Positions 7,395-16,268 of a stretch of 64,000 nucleotides of DNA are shown here, piece after piece. The position numbers were made by a program, and so were the translations under genes. How positions within the stretch are numbered: position 1 is the first letter of the stretch; the number at the start of each line of letters is the position of its first letter. Source of the DNA: Paucibacter sp. KCTC 42545 (GTDB lineage Bacteria > Pseudomonadota > Gammaproteobacteria > Burkholderiales > Burkholderiaceae_C); contig NZ_CP013692.1 of assembly GCF_001477625.1 (NCBI RefSeq), positions 1,364,001 to 1,428,000 on the forward strand, given 5' to 3'. Below the pieces are notes generated by a model. The model had not been told where the DNA came from. It was given only the letters and a program-made list of their open reading frames with translations, and did no database searches.

Positions 7395-8261
7395 TCATCC
7401 CACAGAAGCGCCGTCCCGAAGTCCAAGTTCGAAGGCAGCGTCAACAGATGTGTTGGGTCTGCAGTCCCACGTAGAAACTGGAACCTTTTGACTGGGCTGC
7501 CAATAACATCTCTCGTTCCACTCGAAGATAGGCGGCAGGTCAGGGTAATGCCGGGTCAGAAGGACAAGTGTCTTTGCTTTTTGCTCGCTCGTCTGAGGTG
7601 GGATAGGTGCGTTGTCGGCATACCCACCATCAAAGCCCCACTCGCTTCCAATCCGCTGCGCGAGCATGAATGGTGCTGCTGCTGCAACTGCCTGCAAAAG
7701 CGTCCTAGCGGACTGTCCGTCGGCAGCAGCCTTAAGACTTAAAAACTCTTGTCGCAGACCAAGATAGCGCGGCAGTCTAGGGTGGATGCTGTGGGCCAAT
7801 TTCTTGTCCAGTAGATAGGCAAATGATCCTACTAGAAGGCTCCCTGCTAAACCAAGCGCTCTTGCAGGGCGGGTGATGGCTACGATTAAATCTGAAGGAG
7901 CAGCACGCAATCTTTCAAGGTGCAGATCGCTTGTAAAAGACTCAATCCAAGCAGGATAGATATGCTGATGTGCAAATTTCAGCTTCAGTTGAGCGAGTGA
8001 CCGCCAATCGAAAAGTTGATTGTTTTGACCGTAAAGCCGTTTGCAGGCAATAAGCGCATCGCGTGCCGAGCAGGTCAATAGGGATGTGGCGATTGCAGCA
8101 CCAGCGCTCGTACCGATAAGTGTAGCTGGCAGCCGCCAGCCGCGGTCCAAGAGGTGCGACATGACGCCTGCTTGCCACCAGCAACGGTTTCCGCCTCCAG
8201 CAAAAACCAGGGTCTCGATTTTTTCTAGACGCAATGTTGTTGGGGAAAATGACATCGACAC
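7395..8261 (-). CDS. Patatin-like phospholipase
   Basis: The 288-residue protein shows the patatin lipase fold markers in order: glycine-rich oxyanion loop AGGGNRCWWQAG (residues 21-32), nucleophile elbow GTSAG with serine 52, and the catalytic aspartate in FDGGYADNAP (D211). These make the Ser-Asp dyad that hydrolyses acyl esters of phospholipids. There is no signal peptide or membrane segment, so it should be cytoplasmic. A short in-frame start two codons later (8255) is possible. It stands alone, convergent to the OsmC gene. Patatins serve both in lipid turnover and as phage-defence effectors; without a nucleotide-cyclase partner nearby there is no reason to claim the latter. Confidence 0.9.
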   Translation of the reverse strand: MSMSFSPTTLRLEKIETLVFAGGGNRCWWQAGVMSHLLDRGWRLPATLIGTSAGAAIATSLLTCSARDALIACKRLYGQNNQLFDWRSLAQLKLKFAHQHIYPAWIESFTSDLHLERLRAAPSDLIVAITRPARALGLAGSLLVGSFAYLLDKKLAHSIHPRLPRYLGLRQEFLSLKAAADGQSARTLLQAVAAAAPFMLAQRIGSEWGFDGGYADNAPIPPQTSEQKAKTLVLLTRHYPDLPPIFEWNERCYWQPSQKVPVSTWDCRPNTSVDAAFELGLRDGASVG

Positions 8262-8378
8262 ACGCTTTCCGAACTAGCAAAAGAAGGATTATTACTTGAT
8301 CAATCTTGTCGTGGGTACTTCAACAAATGACGCTTTGATAGATCTAAGGCTGAACATCCCTATCAAATAAACCCAGAC

Positions 8379-8810
8379 TCACTGACGCAACATCGCTCGT
8401 TGCTCCTCCCAAATCAGGGGAGTTCCTGACGACAGATCAAATAGCGTGACGTGGTCCGGCAATGACTCGTCCAGAATAGCAGCCACGATGTCCGGTGCCA
8501 AAGTGGTGAGATTGACCATCCGGCTCACGTAGGCCCGGTCCATGCCTTCCATCTCGGCAACCTCTGCCAGATTTCGTGCCTTGCCAGACTCTAGGATGGC
8601 CAGCCATCGATGGCCACGGACCAAGGCCAATTGCATCGGGGTGGGCTGGTTGTCCCACGCACGCGGCTGCAAAGCCGTGCCGTCTGGCAGGGTCACTGCC
8701 TTGCGACGGCCGCGCCTTGTGATCCTGATCGGGATGGTCACGTTCAGGCTGCCATTGCTAGCGCTGACCATGTCGGCTTCGCCAGTCGCACTTATCGTGA
8801 TCTCGTTCAT
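8379..8810 (-). CDS. HTH-containing protein of the serine-recombinase cassette
   Basis: A 143-residue protein that overlaps the end of the recombinase by four bases (ATGA, 8807-8810), so it is translationally coupled. Its second half reads LAEVAEMEGMDRAYVSRMVNLTTLAPDIVAAIL, a helix-turn-helix of the type seen in ParB-like and phage regulators. The first half (ITRRGRRKAVTLPDG) is basic. Small proteins like this regularly accompany large serine recombinases in mobile elements and may steer integration or excision or regulate the operon. The exact role is not established. Confidence 0.75.
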   Translation of the reverse strand: MNEITISATGEADMVSASNGSLNVTIPIRITRRGRRKAVTLPDGTALQPRAWDNQPTPMQLALVRGHRWLAILESGKARNLAEVAEMEGMDRAYVSRMVNLTTLAPDIVAAILDESLPDHVTLFDLSSGTPLIWEEQRAMLRQ

Positions 8811-10165
8811 GCTGCGACCTCCTCAGCCGCTTCTGCGTGATCTGGAAGTTTCAGTTCCGCCGCCAGTCGTTCAATGCCATTCGGGCGAAACTGCACTTCG
8901 ATGTTGTGGGGCGTGACCACGACCTTCTTAATCAGGAGGCGGACGATGCGCTCCTGCTCTGCCGGGAATAGTTGGTCCCAGACCTTATCAATTTGCAACA
9001 TGGCGATGCACACCTTGGCTTCGTCAGCCTGGTTGTCTGTTGCGGTCAGGAGTTGAGCCACTCGGGCCTTGAGGTCTGGAGCGCGGAGGATCCGACGCAG
9101 TTGTTGGACCACGTTAGCTTCCAATTCGATCGCCGGTAGGCGCGGCAGACCCGACGCTCCAGCGTGCTCCTTATTTTCGCGGGTATGGATGTAGTACCGG
9201 TATAGCTTGCCGGCGCCCTTGCGGGTCCAGGCCACGGTCAACGCCCGACCGTCGGCACCCTCGATGATGCCCTTGAGCAGGAAGGGAATGGTCGCGCGGG
9301 TGTTGTTACCTCGGGTGCGCGGGCTGACCTTCAAGATGGACTGCACTGCTTCCCAGGTGCTGGGTTCGATCAAAGGCTGGTGCTCGCCTTTGAACCATTC
9401 CTCCTTGTGCCGCAACTCGCCCAGGTAGGTCCGGTTTCCCAAGAGCTTGTAGATCAGCCCCTTGTCAATCAGCTTGCCCTCTCGGACGTTGCCGTCCTGG
9501 GTGGTCCAGGCCTTCGACGTGACGCCATCCATGCGCAACTCTTTCATGAGCTTGGTGGTGGAGCCCAGTTCAACAAACCTCGTGAAGATGTGCCGGATGA
9601 TCTTTGCTTCGCGTTCGTTGGGAACCAGTCGGCGGTCTTTCACGTCATAGCCCAGCGGCGGTACGCCGCCCATCCACATGCCTTTGCGCTTGGACGCCGT
9701 GATCTTGTCGCGGATGCGCTCCCCGGTCACCTCCCGCTCGAACTGCGCAAAGGACAGCAGCACGTTGAGCATCAGTCGGCCCATGCTGGTTGTGGTGTTG
9801 AACTGCTGTGTCACCGAAACGAAGGACACTCCAGCACGTTCGAACACTTCGACCATCTTGGAGAAGTCAGCCAGGCTGCGGGTGAGGCGGTCGATTTTGT
9901 AGACCACAAGGATGTCGACGCGGCCATCCTCAATGTCGTTCATGAGCCGGCGCAATCCGGGCCGCTCCATGTTGCCGCCGGAGAATCCCCCGTCGTCATA
10001 GTCGTCTGCTACCGGTATCCAGCCTTCGCTGCGCTGGCTGGCGATGTAGGAATGGCCTGCCTCCTTCTGGGCGTCTATGGAGTTGAAGGACTGGTCCAGG
10101 CGCTCGTCGCTGGACACACGGCAATACACGGCACACCGCTGGCGGCGTTTCAGGGCCTCGCTCAT
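8807..10165 (-). CDS. Large serine recombinase
   Basis: The ATG at 10165 is chosen over the longer frame because AAGGGAGC precedes it at good spacing and the protein then starts MSEALKRRQRCAVYCRVSSD. The catalytic domain has Y-C-R-V-S-S (nucleophile serine 18), DDGGFSGGNMERPGLRRL and VYKIDRLTRSLADF. After GERIRDKITASKRKGMWMGG comes the recombinase domain (about residues 175-300), then a C-terminal region with a helical segment. At about 450 residues it fits integrases of phages and integrative elements that join attP and attB without host factors. It is followed by the coupled HTH gene and preceded by a truncated DUF2924 gene. Confidence 0.93.
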   Translation of the reverse strand: MSEALKRRQRCAVYCRVSSDERLDQSFNSIDAQKEAGHSYIASQRSEGWIPVADDYDDGGFSGGNMERPGLRRLMNDIEDGRVDILVVYKIDRLTRSLADFSKMVEVFERAGVSFVSVTQQFNTTTSMGRLMLNVLLSFAQFEREVTGERIRDKITASKRKGMWMGGVPPLGYDVKDRRLVPNEREAKIIRHIFTRFVELGSTTKLMKELRMDGVTSKAWTTQDGNVREGKLIDKGLIYKLLGNRTYLGELRHKEEWFKGEHQPLIEPSTWEAVQSILKVSPRTRGNNTRATIPFLLKGIIEGADGRALTVAWTRKGAGKLYRYYIHTRENKEHAGASGLPRLPAIELEANVVQQLRRILRAPDLKARVAQLLTATDNQADEAKVCIAMLQIDKVWDQLFPAEQERIVRLLIKKVVVTPHNIEVQFRPNGIERLAAELKLPDHAEAAEEVAA

Positions 10166-10533
10166 TTGCGTGCTCCCTTCTTCGACGGCGTCTTGGACGC
10201 GGCAGTGGTCTTCAATCCGAAGAACACGGGCCCAGACCATGCCGTGCCGGTGATCTCCTTGGCAATACGCGAGAGGCTGCGGTACGGGCGCCCCTCGAAT
10301 TCATACTGGCCGTCGACCGTGGCCATGACCTGGTATTCCTTGCCCTGGTATTCGCGGGTGAGTAGCGTGCCAGCTATCAGGTGGAAGTCGCGCTCCAGCT
10401 TCTTGTTTTGGCCCGAATCCATGATGGCCTGGATCCGGCGCTTGTTGCGATCCACCATGTTGCGATCGATCTTGCGGAACTCGATTTCTTGCAACCGGAA
10501 GGCGATGCGCCGCTCCAGGAATTGCCGGTTGTG
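10162..10533 (-). pseudogene. DUF2924 protein, 5'-truncated
   Basis: The frame ends at 10162, overlapping the recombinase start by four bases. It carries the DUF2924 core: NRQFLERRIAFRLQEIEF, LLTREYQGKEYQV, YEFEGRPYRSLSRIAKEITG and WSGPVFFGL. DUF2924 proteins normally precede the recombinase in this cassette and begin about 40-50 residues earlier. Here the family resemblance stops at about 10533, and no ATG or GTG lies between the in-frame stop near 10588 and the conserved part (a TTG at 10494 is the only possible start). At the same spot the plus-strand phage tail gene also begins abruptly. The two truncations share one deletion junction. Confidence 0.7.
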
Positions 10534-10577
10534 GGTATGAACTGCGTGAGGGCGCGGCCTGGGATGCCTCGCTCTTT

Positions 10578-11525
10578 GTGGCTGAGGTCAAGTCCACCAG
10601 CTACACGCTGCCCTCAGGGTTTGACGGAGAGCGCAAGTTTTGGATCAAGGCGATTGCCTCCCCAGGCATCTACAGCGATACGCCGACCTTTGTGTCGACG
10701 GTGGTTGCTCAGCCGCAGAACGCCAATTTGATCCTGGCACGCGATGAGCAGGCGCTAGGATTTCCCGGCACCAAGCACTTCGCTTCTGTCGTCTCGGTCA
10801 ACGGTCGAAACGCCCTGCGTATGAGCACCGGTGCCCAGACGGCTGAGTACCTCTTTGAGGTGGACCTTGTTTCACCCATCCGAGCCCAGAACACGCTGCT
10901 CAATAGCCTTGGGGCCTCGGTTGATGACCGGACCACATGGCTGGAGGCGAATTTTCCTTGGAGCAGCGATGCTGCGAGGCGCCAGTGGGCCTATGACGGC
11001 GCGATTGCCAACGTGGATGCCCGCTTCCAGATCGCCCGGGAAGATGCACTGCAAGCCGGCGAAGTCTACGGATGGCGTCTGAACGGTTCTACCGCAGGGC
11101 TAGGAAATCCAGTCTCGAGCCAGGCGGCAGGCGTCGCCTATGCCGCCGGCCGATATGGCGACGGCCTGATGGTCAAAGACACCACCCGGGTGGCTTGGTC
11201 GGTGAATATCCCGTCGGTTTTTCACACCTCCTTTTGGTTCATACCGTCAGAGGTCACAACCTGTGTGATCTGGGCGGCTCTTGGTCCCGCAGGATCGCTC
11301 CTGGTGCGCTATGACGCTACGACGGGGGCGTTCTTTCTCGAGGACCAACTGTCCAGGCGCGTGAGCGTGCCTTTTGGGGTCTCGGCTACGGACCGCGTTT
11401 GTATCGGCGTGTGCCAGACCGCCACCGAGCGACGGCTTTTTGTCGGTCGGATGGGAGGTGATGTGGAGTCAGCCAGTTCGGCGTTTGCGCCAATCGGGGC
11501 CTTTACCAGTCTGCGTCTGTACTAG
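10578..11525 (+). pseudogene. Phage tail (host-specificity/fibre type) protein, 5'-truncated
   Basis: The frame is open from about 10530 (YELREGAAWDASLFVAEVKS), upstream of the nominal GTG at 10578. That stretch looks like a fibronectin-type beta-sandwich strand pair of phage tail J-type proteins (YELR...TSYTLP). The remaining about 315 residues (WLEANFPWSSDAARRQWAYD, FHTSFWFIPSEVTTCVIWAA) contain laminin-G-like beta-strand patterns typical of tail-tip and fibre proteins. A full J-type protein is over 1000 residues, so only the C-terminal third is left. The beginning was lost at the junction with the DUF2924 gene. Further tail genes follow on the same strand. Confidence 0.65.
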
Positions 11526-11612
11526 CCCTCAGATTTTCAATCCATCCCCAACCGTGGTGCTGCTCTCGAAAGAGACAGCGCCATTTCTTTTTCCATTTCA
11601 CGAGGACTTTTC

Positions 11613-12059
11613 ATGATCGACGAATCCATGCAGCTTCACGGTGCTATGACCCTGATCCTTCGCCGTGCAAGCGGTGAGGTCGAGACGGTCCACAAAGACA
11701 ACATCATCGTCAACGTCGGCTTTGACTTCATTGCTGACGCCATTGGCAAAGCCGCCAGCCGACCCGCCGTGATGGGCTTTATTGCGCTGGGCACCGGCAC
11801 GACCGCGGCGGCTGCAACCCAGTCGGCGCTGGTGACCGAAATTGACCGAAATGCCGCGACCTACGCGCACACGGCGGGCACCAAGACTTTCACCTTCAGC
11901 GCGGATTTCCTGGCGGGGGACAGCACGGGTGCCTTGACGGAGGCCGGCGTATTCAACGCAGCGACTGGGGGCATCATGCTCGATCGCGTGGTCTTCCCAG
12001 TGGTCAACAAGGGTGCAGATGACAGTCTGACGGCGGTCTTCACCTTCACGATGAGCTGA
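11613..12059 (+). CDS. Phage tail-associated protein
   Basis: The 148-residue product starts at an ATG with GAGG eleven bases upstream. It is built of beta-strand stretches (NIIVNVGFDFIADAIGKAAS, VMGFIALGTGTTAA, TKTFTFSADFLAGD, ALTEAGVFNAATGGIMLDR) of the kind found in phage tail fibre and collar proteins. There is no transmembrane segment or enzyme motif. It sits between the truncated tail gene and the repeat protein with short gaps and no reverse genes, as in a late tail operon. It is probably intact but without a functional phage around it. Confidence 0.65.
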   Translation: MIDESMQLHGAMTLILRRASGEVETVHKDNIIVNVGFDFIADAIGKAASRPAVMGFIALGTGTTAAAATQSALVTEIDRNAATYAHTAGTKTFTFSADFLAGDSTGALTEAGVFNAATGGIMLDRVVFPVVNKGADDSLTAVFTFTMS

Positions 12060-12064
12060 TCGAG

Positions 12065-12892
12065 ATGCCCGATACGGTGACGGTCAGCGAGACCCAGGGA
12101 GCGAGGTACACCTGGGCATCGGCTGGCTTTACTTGGTCGAGCGCCAGCGCCGGGAAGAACTGGACCACGGCCTATCCAGCTGTATACAACGTAGCCGTGG
12201 CAGTGACTCTGGCGCTGGTGGAGTCAACTGGATGGAATTGGACCAAGCGATCCAGCGAAGCTCTGGCGTTGGCTGAAGGTTTAACTAAGCAGTTGACGCT
12301 GCGGGAGTCTGAAGCCGTAGGTTTTGCAGAAACCTATTCGGACCTTATCGCATACGTGCTTCGATGGGTAGAGACGATGGCTTTCACGGAGGGTGCCGGA
12401 AAAGTCAGTCGCAAAGAGATTCGGGAGGCGTTCCAGACCTCTGAATACCTGACCCGAGTGCTAACAAAAAGCGCTGCGGAAAACTTGGCCTGGGGTGACT
12501 TGCTTCGCCAAAGCACTACGAAGCGTCTGGCCGAAAGCCTGCCGATGTCGGAGACGCCTCAACGGGGTGTAACCAAGAACGCATTCGAAGCCTTTGGGCT
12601 AGGTGACGACTTGGATCGGCAGATGACCAAGCGCATCTCAGAGGCCGTCGCGTTTGCCGAGACCTACACCGATCTGATTGCATTCATCTTGCGGATCAGC
12701 GAAGGCCTGGGCGTGAGCGACTTGGAAGCCAGGCAGCTCCGAAAACCGTTCTCGGAGGCCTTCGGTACGACCGACAAGGCTGCACGGCAGACAGTCAAGC
12801 GAGTGGTCGAGGCTGTCGCCTTGGGCGAGGCACTGGGTCGAACGGTACCGTCGCGCGCTTTTCCGGGCCATCTTGAATTCGCGCAACTCTGA
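12065..12892 (+). CDS. Repetitive phage structural protein
   Basis: The 275-residue protein begins five bases after the previous stop. After an N-terminal part rich in W, T and S it is made of repeating acidic/alanine units such as SEAVGFAETYSDLIAYVLR. A longer duplication is visible: residues 81-123 and 191-233 align at a distance of 110 residues (ESEAVGFAETYSDLIA against ISEAVAFAETYTDLIA). Shorter units of about 20 residues with K-R-x-S/A-E-x-x-x-x-x-E fill the space between. The pattern predicts an extended trimeric or helical fibre shaft. It is probably part of the tail-tip or fibre complex; no database family was recognised. Confidence 0.6.
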   Translation: MPDTVTVSETQGARYTWASAGFTWSSASAGKNWTTAYPAVYNVAVAVTLALVESTGWNWTKRSSEALALAEGLTKQLTLRESEAVGFAETYSDLIAYVLRWVETMAFTEGAGKVSRKEIREAFQTSEYLTRVLTKSAAENLAWGDLLRQSTTKRLAESLPMSETPQRGVTKNAFEAFGLGDDLDRQMTKRISEAVAFAETYTDLIAFILRISEGLGVSDLEARQLRKPFSEAFGTTDKAARQTVKRVVEAVALGEALGRTVPSRAFPGHLEFAQL

Positions 12893-12924
12893 CCGAGCCT
12901 TCATTGACGCATTGCGGGTGACGG

Positions 12925-13236
12925 TTGGGCTTTTTGAAGTCCGACGGTAACTGGGACATGTACATGAACAACAGTGGCTCTATGTGGACCGCGAACTACG
13001 GTTGGTTGCATGACTACTTTTTCAGCACTATCGCCAACTGTTTTGTTGGCAACTGCCCGGGTAACACAGGCAACTGCAGCCCGGTGGGCAATAACGCAAC
13101 ATCCGTAGTTTCTAACTGCGGCAGCGCATCTTTTGTGCGCGATGAGCTGGTGGACAACGGCAGCCAGATTGCTGTCCGAAGAACCCAGTACAACTTCAAC
13201 TGCAATTGCAACTGTGCTTGCGACTGCTGCTGCTGA
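12925..13236 (+). CDS. Phage protein with cysteine-rich tail
   Basis: The frame opens at a TTG (12925); an ATG at 12958 (MYMNNSGSMW) is the alternative. Either way the product is small (93-104 residues) and odd: glycine/asparagine-rich, with scattered cysteines in NCFVGNCPGNTGNC and a C-terminus YNFNCNCNCACDCCC in which nearly every second residue is cysteine. Such an end could bind metal, form disulphides at a virion tip or be a lipid-modification site. The position in a tail operon favours a structural or tip role. The next gene starts within its stop codon (TGATG). I do not recognise a family. Confidence 0.5.
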   Translation: MGFLKSDGNWDMYMNNSGSMWTANYGWLHDYFFSTIANCFVGNCPGNTGNCSPVGNNATSVVSNCGSASFVRDELVDNGSQIAVRRTQYNFNCNCNCACDCCC

Positions 13237-13247
13237 TGGGGGCGACC

Positions 13248-13527
13248 ATGAAAGTCATTGCAGTACGCAACCCGCTTCTTCATCCCTATGCATTCCACCA
13301 AGTTTCCATCTCGCGCGAGTTAGAAAGCAGGTCGTTGATCGTTCGATACCGGTTGGCCAGAACAAATCATGCTGAAGAAGATCCTGTCTTTGATGCAGAG
13401 GAACAGGAGGTGCGGGTCAATCTGGCAGCGCTCAGAAACCGCCCCGACTGGTGCGACCATCAGTGCTATTTCCTGTCGCTCAAGGATGGACGCTTGGGAC
13501 CGCTTTTTTCCCTTTTTGTAGCCTCAC
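13248..13527 (+). pseudogene. Phage protein interrupted by the IS21 element
   Basis: Start at 13248 (MKVIAVRNPLLHPYAFHQ) with GGGGG just upstream; 13236 is also in frame and overlaps the preceding stop. The genuine coding part ends at 13527 (FSLFVAS), exactly at the insertion point. The open frame then runs into the IS and stops at 13589, adding meaningless residues. Removing the element and one copy of the 6-bp duplication restores the frame into 16193 onward (LPARLAATEFATMSQQSLIL). That downstream part itself fades at about 16270, where the truncated helicase begins on the other strand. The function is unknown. Confidence 0.6.
13522..13527. repeat. Target site duplication, left copy (CCTCAC)
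   Basis: CCTCAC immediately before the TG end of the IS. The same six bases follow its CA end at 16187-16192. Confidence 0.8.
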
Positions 13528-13699
13528 TGCGGATTTCAGCGATCCCGGACAGTCATTTCAGCGTGATGGCGGACAGCGTTTCAAACTGATCGCGGACAGT
13601 TTGGGTGCGCGCAAGTGCCTGGGTTGATGGTAGCTCAGGTGTCCGCGATCAGCCTGAATTGGGCTGGCCCGGACGGTTCTGCGGTGGTTGGTTTGGTGC

Positions 13700-14437
13700 T
13701 CATACCGAGTCCTGTTTCTTGCGCAGCGACTCGCCCTTGAGCGCGATCTTTTGTGCCGAATGGACGATCCGGTCCAAGATGGCATCGGCCAATGTCGGGT
13801 CATCCAACCATTGGTGCCAGTTTGAGACGGGTAGCTGACTGGTGATGAGCGTCGAGCGGCTGCCGACCCGGTCGTCGAGCAACTCCAGCAGGTCGTTACG
13901 GTCGGCCGCCGTGACCGGTGCAATCGCAAAGTCATCGATGACCAGCAGGTCAATGCGCGCCAGTTGTGCCAGGCGCCGGCCGAAGGAGCCGTCGCCGTGG
14001 GCCACCCGCAGCTCTTCCAGCAGCCTCGGCGCCCGCGTGTACAACACCGCGAATCCCTGGCGTGCCGCCTGCTGGGCCAGCGCGCATGCGAGCCAGGTCT
14101 TGCCGCAACCCGTGGCCCCGGTGAGCAACACGTTGTGGCCGTGGCGCAGCCAGTCGCAGCCCGCCAGTTGGGTGATGAGGCTGCGATCCAGCCCGCGCGA
14201 GCCTCGCCAGTTGATGTCCTCGATGCAGGCGCTGCTGACCTTGAGCTTGGCCGCCTTGAGCAGCCGGGCCAGGCGTTTGCCGTCGCGCCAATCGACCTCG
14301 CGTTGCACCAGCATGGCCAGCCGCTCCTCGAAGGACAGCTCGGCCGCTGCCGTGCGGGTGGCGCCATCGGTAAGCGCCTGCACCATGCCGTCTAGGCGCA
14401 GGCTGCGCAGTTGATCCAGGGTGTGTTCGTTGAGCAA
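13700..14437 (-). CDS. istB: IS21 helper ATPase IstB
   Basis: IstB is the AAA+ ATPase that assists the IS21 transposase in target choice and strand transfer. The 245-residue protein has the N-terminal helical IstB domain ([12 protein letters not shown]), Walker A GATGCGKT (107-114), Walker B LLVIDDFA, and the typical [17 protein letters not shown] sensor region followed by DAILDRIVH. The length is normal for the family. It is transcribed after istA with a 23-base gap. Confidence 0.96.
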   Translation of the reverse strand: MLNEHTLDQLRSLRLDGMVQALTDGATRTAAAELSFEERLAMLVQREVDWRDGKRLARLLKAAKLKVSSACIEDINWRGSRGLDRSLITQLAGCDWLRHGHNVLLTGATGCGKTWLACALAQQAARQGFAVLYTRAPRLLEELRVAHGDGSFGRRLAQLARIDLLVIDDFAIAPVTAADRNDLLELLDDRVGSRSTLITSQLPVSNWHQWLDDPTLADAILDRIVHSAQKIALKGESLRKKQDSV

Positions 14438-14460
14438 GAGCTTCTCCTTCTTCAGTGGGG

Positions 14461-16011
14461 TCAGTGGTAGTAATCGGGGCCGCGCACGTTGTCATGCAGC
14501 GGGAGTGCGGCCTGCGTGGCTTGGGCCGGCGCGGCTTGCCGGTCCAAGCCGGTGGCCAGGATCGACTTGACGCTTTGGTAGGTCGGCGAGCGAATCGACA
14601 TGGCGCGAACGCAGGCCGCTTCCAGCCGCTCGTGGCCGAACTGGCGCGCCAGGCTTTGCAGGCCGAGGCAGGAGCGGTAGCCTTGCTCGGGGTGCGGCCG
14701 GTGTTCCATCTGCCAGCGCACCACGGCGGCTGTGGCCACGCCGATGTGCTCACCCCAAGCGATGAGCTTGGCTGGGGTCCACTCTCGGTGCGCCCGGTGG
14801 GAGGCCGGCATGTGCTCGGGCGCCGTCGTGTGCGCCCCGCGCCGGACGCTGTAGGCGTGCACGGCCACGCGTTGCTGGCCCGCCAGAATCTCCACCGTGG
14901 TCGAAGTGATGCGCAACTCGACCTGCTCGCGCACCAGCCGGTGCGGCACGCTGTAGTAATGGCCATCGAGTTCAACGTGATAGTCAATATTGACCCGGGC
15001 GCGCTTGAAGCGGGCGATTGGCATGCGCGCTGCCGGCAGGGGTTTGAGCAGCGGCCGATCCAAGGCCGCGAAGGCGCTGGCCCGACAGCCGGGTAGCTTC
15101 TTGAACGGCCGAGCGTTCAGGTCCACCAGCAACTCCCGGACAGCGGCGTTGAGCTCAGCCAGGGTGAAGAAGCGCCGGTGCCGCAGCCGCGCCAGAATCC
15201 AACGCTCGACGATTTGCACGCCGACCTCCACCTTGGGCTTGTCGCGGGGATGAGCAGGACGCGCGGGCAGCATCGCCACGTCGTAGTGGTCGCAGAACTC
15301 TTCGACCAGACGGCTAGGCGTGGCCTCGTAGCGGTCGGGCCGGGCGATCAGGGCGCGCGCCTGATCCGGCACGATCAGCCGGGGCACGCCACCCATGAAC
15401 TCCAGCGCATCCATGATGGCGCCGACCCAGTCGGCTGCTGTCTGTGTCGGCGTGGCGCAGGCGAAGGTGTAGTTCGAGGCGCCGAGGACGGCCACGAAGA
15501 TCTGCGCTTGCCGGATCTCGCCGGTGGCAGCGTCCACCAAGGGCACAGTCTGGCCGGCGTAGTCAATGAACAGGCGCTCGCCGGCCGGGTGGACCTGGCG
15601 CATCGAGCGCTTGAGGCCGGTGACCCAGGCGCGGTACTTCACGCAGAAGCTGGTGTACTTGTAGGCTTGCGAGCCGGCGTCGGTCAGACCGCGCTGGTAC
15701 TCCTCCCAGAGCAATTGCAAGGTGACGCCGGGGCGCTTGAGTTCCTGGTGGACGAGGGCGAAGTCGGGCTCAAGCTGGGTGCTGGACCGAGGCACAGCGG
15801 GGCCGTACAAGCGAGCCTCCAAGGCGGCATCGTCCAGCGTCTGGGCGGCGGCCCAGTCCACACCGGCGGCGCGGGCCTTCATAACGACGCTATTGACGGT
15901 CGACTTGGCGATGCCAAGCACGCGCGAACACTCGCGCATGCTCAGGCCAGATTCAAGGTGAAGTCGAAGGGTTTGTCGAAGTTGGCGCATGTGAATCCTG
16001 GGAGTGGGCAT
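14461..16011 (-). CDS. istA: IS21 transposase IstA
   Basis: The 516-residue transposase begins with a helix-turn-helix ([23 protein letters not shown]). Its DDE retroviral-integrase-like core follows: first aspartate in [14 protein letters not shown], second in [12 protein letters not shown], and glutamate in [20 protein letters not shown]. The C-terminal part ([18 protein letters not shown]) is the beta-barrel region usual in IstA. It catalyses cutting and joining of the element ends. Length and motifs are complete. Confidence 0.96.
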   Translation of the reverse strand: MPTPRIHMRQLRQTLRLHLESGLSMRECSRVLGIAKSTVNSVVMKARAAGVDWAAAQTLDDAALEARLYGPAVPRSSTQLEPDFALVHQELKRPGVTLQLLWEEYQRGLTDAGSQAYKYTSFCVKYRAWVTGLKRSMRQVHPAGERLFIDYAGQTVPLVDAATGEIRQAQIFVAVLGASNYTFACATPTQTAADWVGAIMDALEFMGGVPRLIVPDQARALIARPDRYEATPSRLVEEFCDHYDVAMLPARPAHPRDKPKVEVGVQIVERWILARLRHRRFFTLAELNAAVRELLVDLNARPFKKLPGCRASAFAALDRPLLKPLPAARMPIARFKRARVNIDYHVELDGHYYSVPHRLVREQVELRITSTTVEILAGQQRVAVHAYSVRRGAHTTAPEHMPASHRAHREWTPAKLIAWGEHIGVATAAVVRWQMEHRPHPEQGYRSCLGLQSLARQFGHERLEAACVRAMSIRSPTYQSVKSILATGLDRQAAPAQATQAALPLHDNVRGPDYYH

Positions 16012-16186
16012 GACGGACCGAAAAATCGGTCAGCATGCCTACGGCTCAGGTCACTTGCGCGCGCCAGGGGTGTCCGGGATCAGTTTGAAACGCTGTCCGC
16101 GATCAGCCTGAAATGGTGTCCGCCTTCGTCTGAAACGCTGTCCGCGTTCCGCTGAAATGGGTGGCCGGGATGGGCTGAAATACGCA

Positions 16187-16192
16187 CCTCAC
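16187..16192. repeat. Target site duplication, right copy (CCTCAC)
   Basis: Directly follows the CA terminus of the IS and matches 13522-13527 exactly. Confidence 0.8.
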
Positions 16193-16268
16193 TCCCTGCG
16201 CGACTTGCGGCTACCGAGTTCGCAACGATGTCGCAGCAGAGTTTGATTCTGGGAATCAATGTGCCGTT

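Larger units (their letters stand above)
13528..16186 (-). mobile_element. Complete IS21-family insertion sequence (2659 bp)
   Basis: The element starts TGCGGATTTCAGC and ends in the reverse complement of TGCGTATTTCAGC, so its tips are 5'-TG...CA-3' as is usual for IS21. Each end carries several degenerate subterminal repeats with the theme TTTCAGC...CGGACAG (13533-13612 and 16068-16180), the transposase binding sites of this family. It encodes istA and istB in tandem on the minus strand. It is flanked by a 6-bp direct repeat, showing simple recent transposition. Both genes look intact, so the copy may be active. Confidence 0.9.

Noticed and set aside
7395..8261. CapV-type effector of a CBASS system
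   Set aside because: The patatin motifs fit, but no CD-NTase or accessory gene lies next to it.
8379..13527. Intact prophage
   Set aside because: Only a recombinase cassette and five tail-region genes remain, two of them broken. Capsid, packaging, replication and lysis genes are missing.
13533..13612. CRISPR-like short repeats at the IS end
   Set aside because: They are the degenerate subterminal transposase-binding repeats of IS21. Spacing is irregular and the copies are mirrored at the other end.
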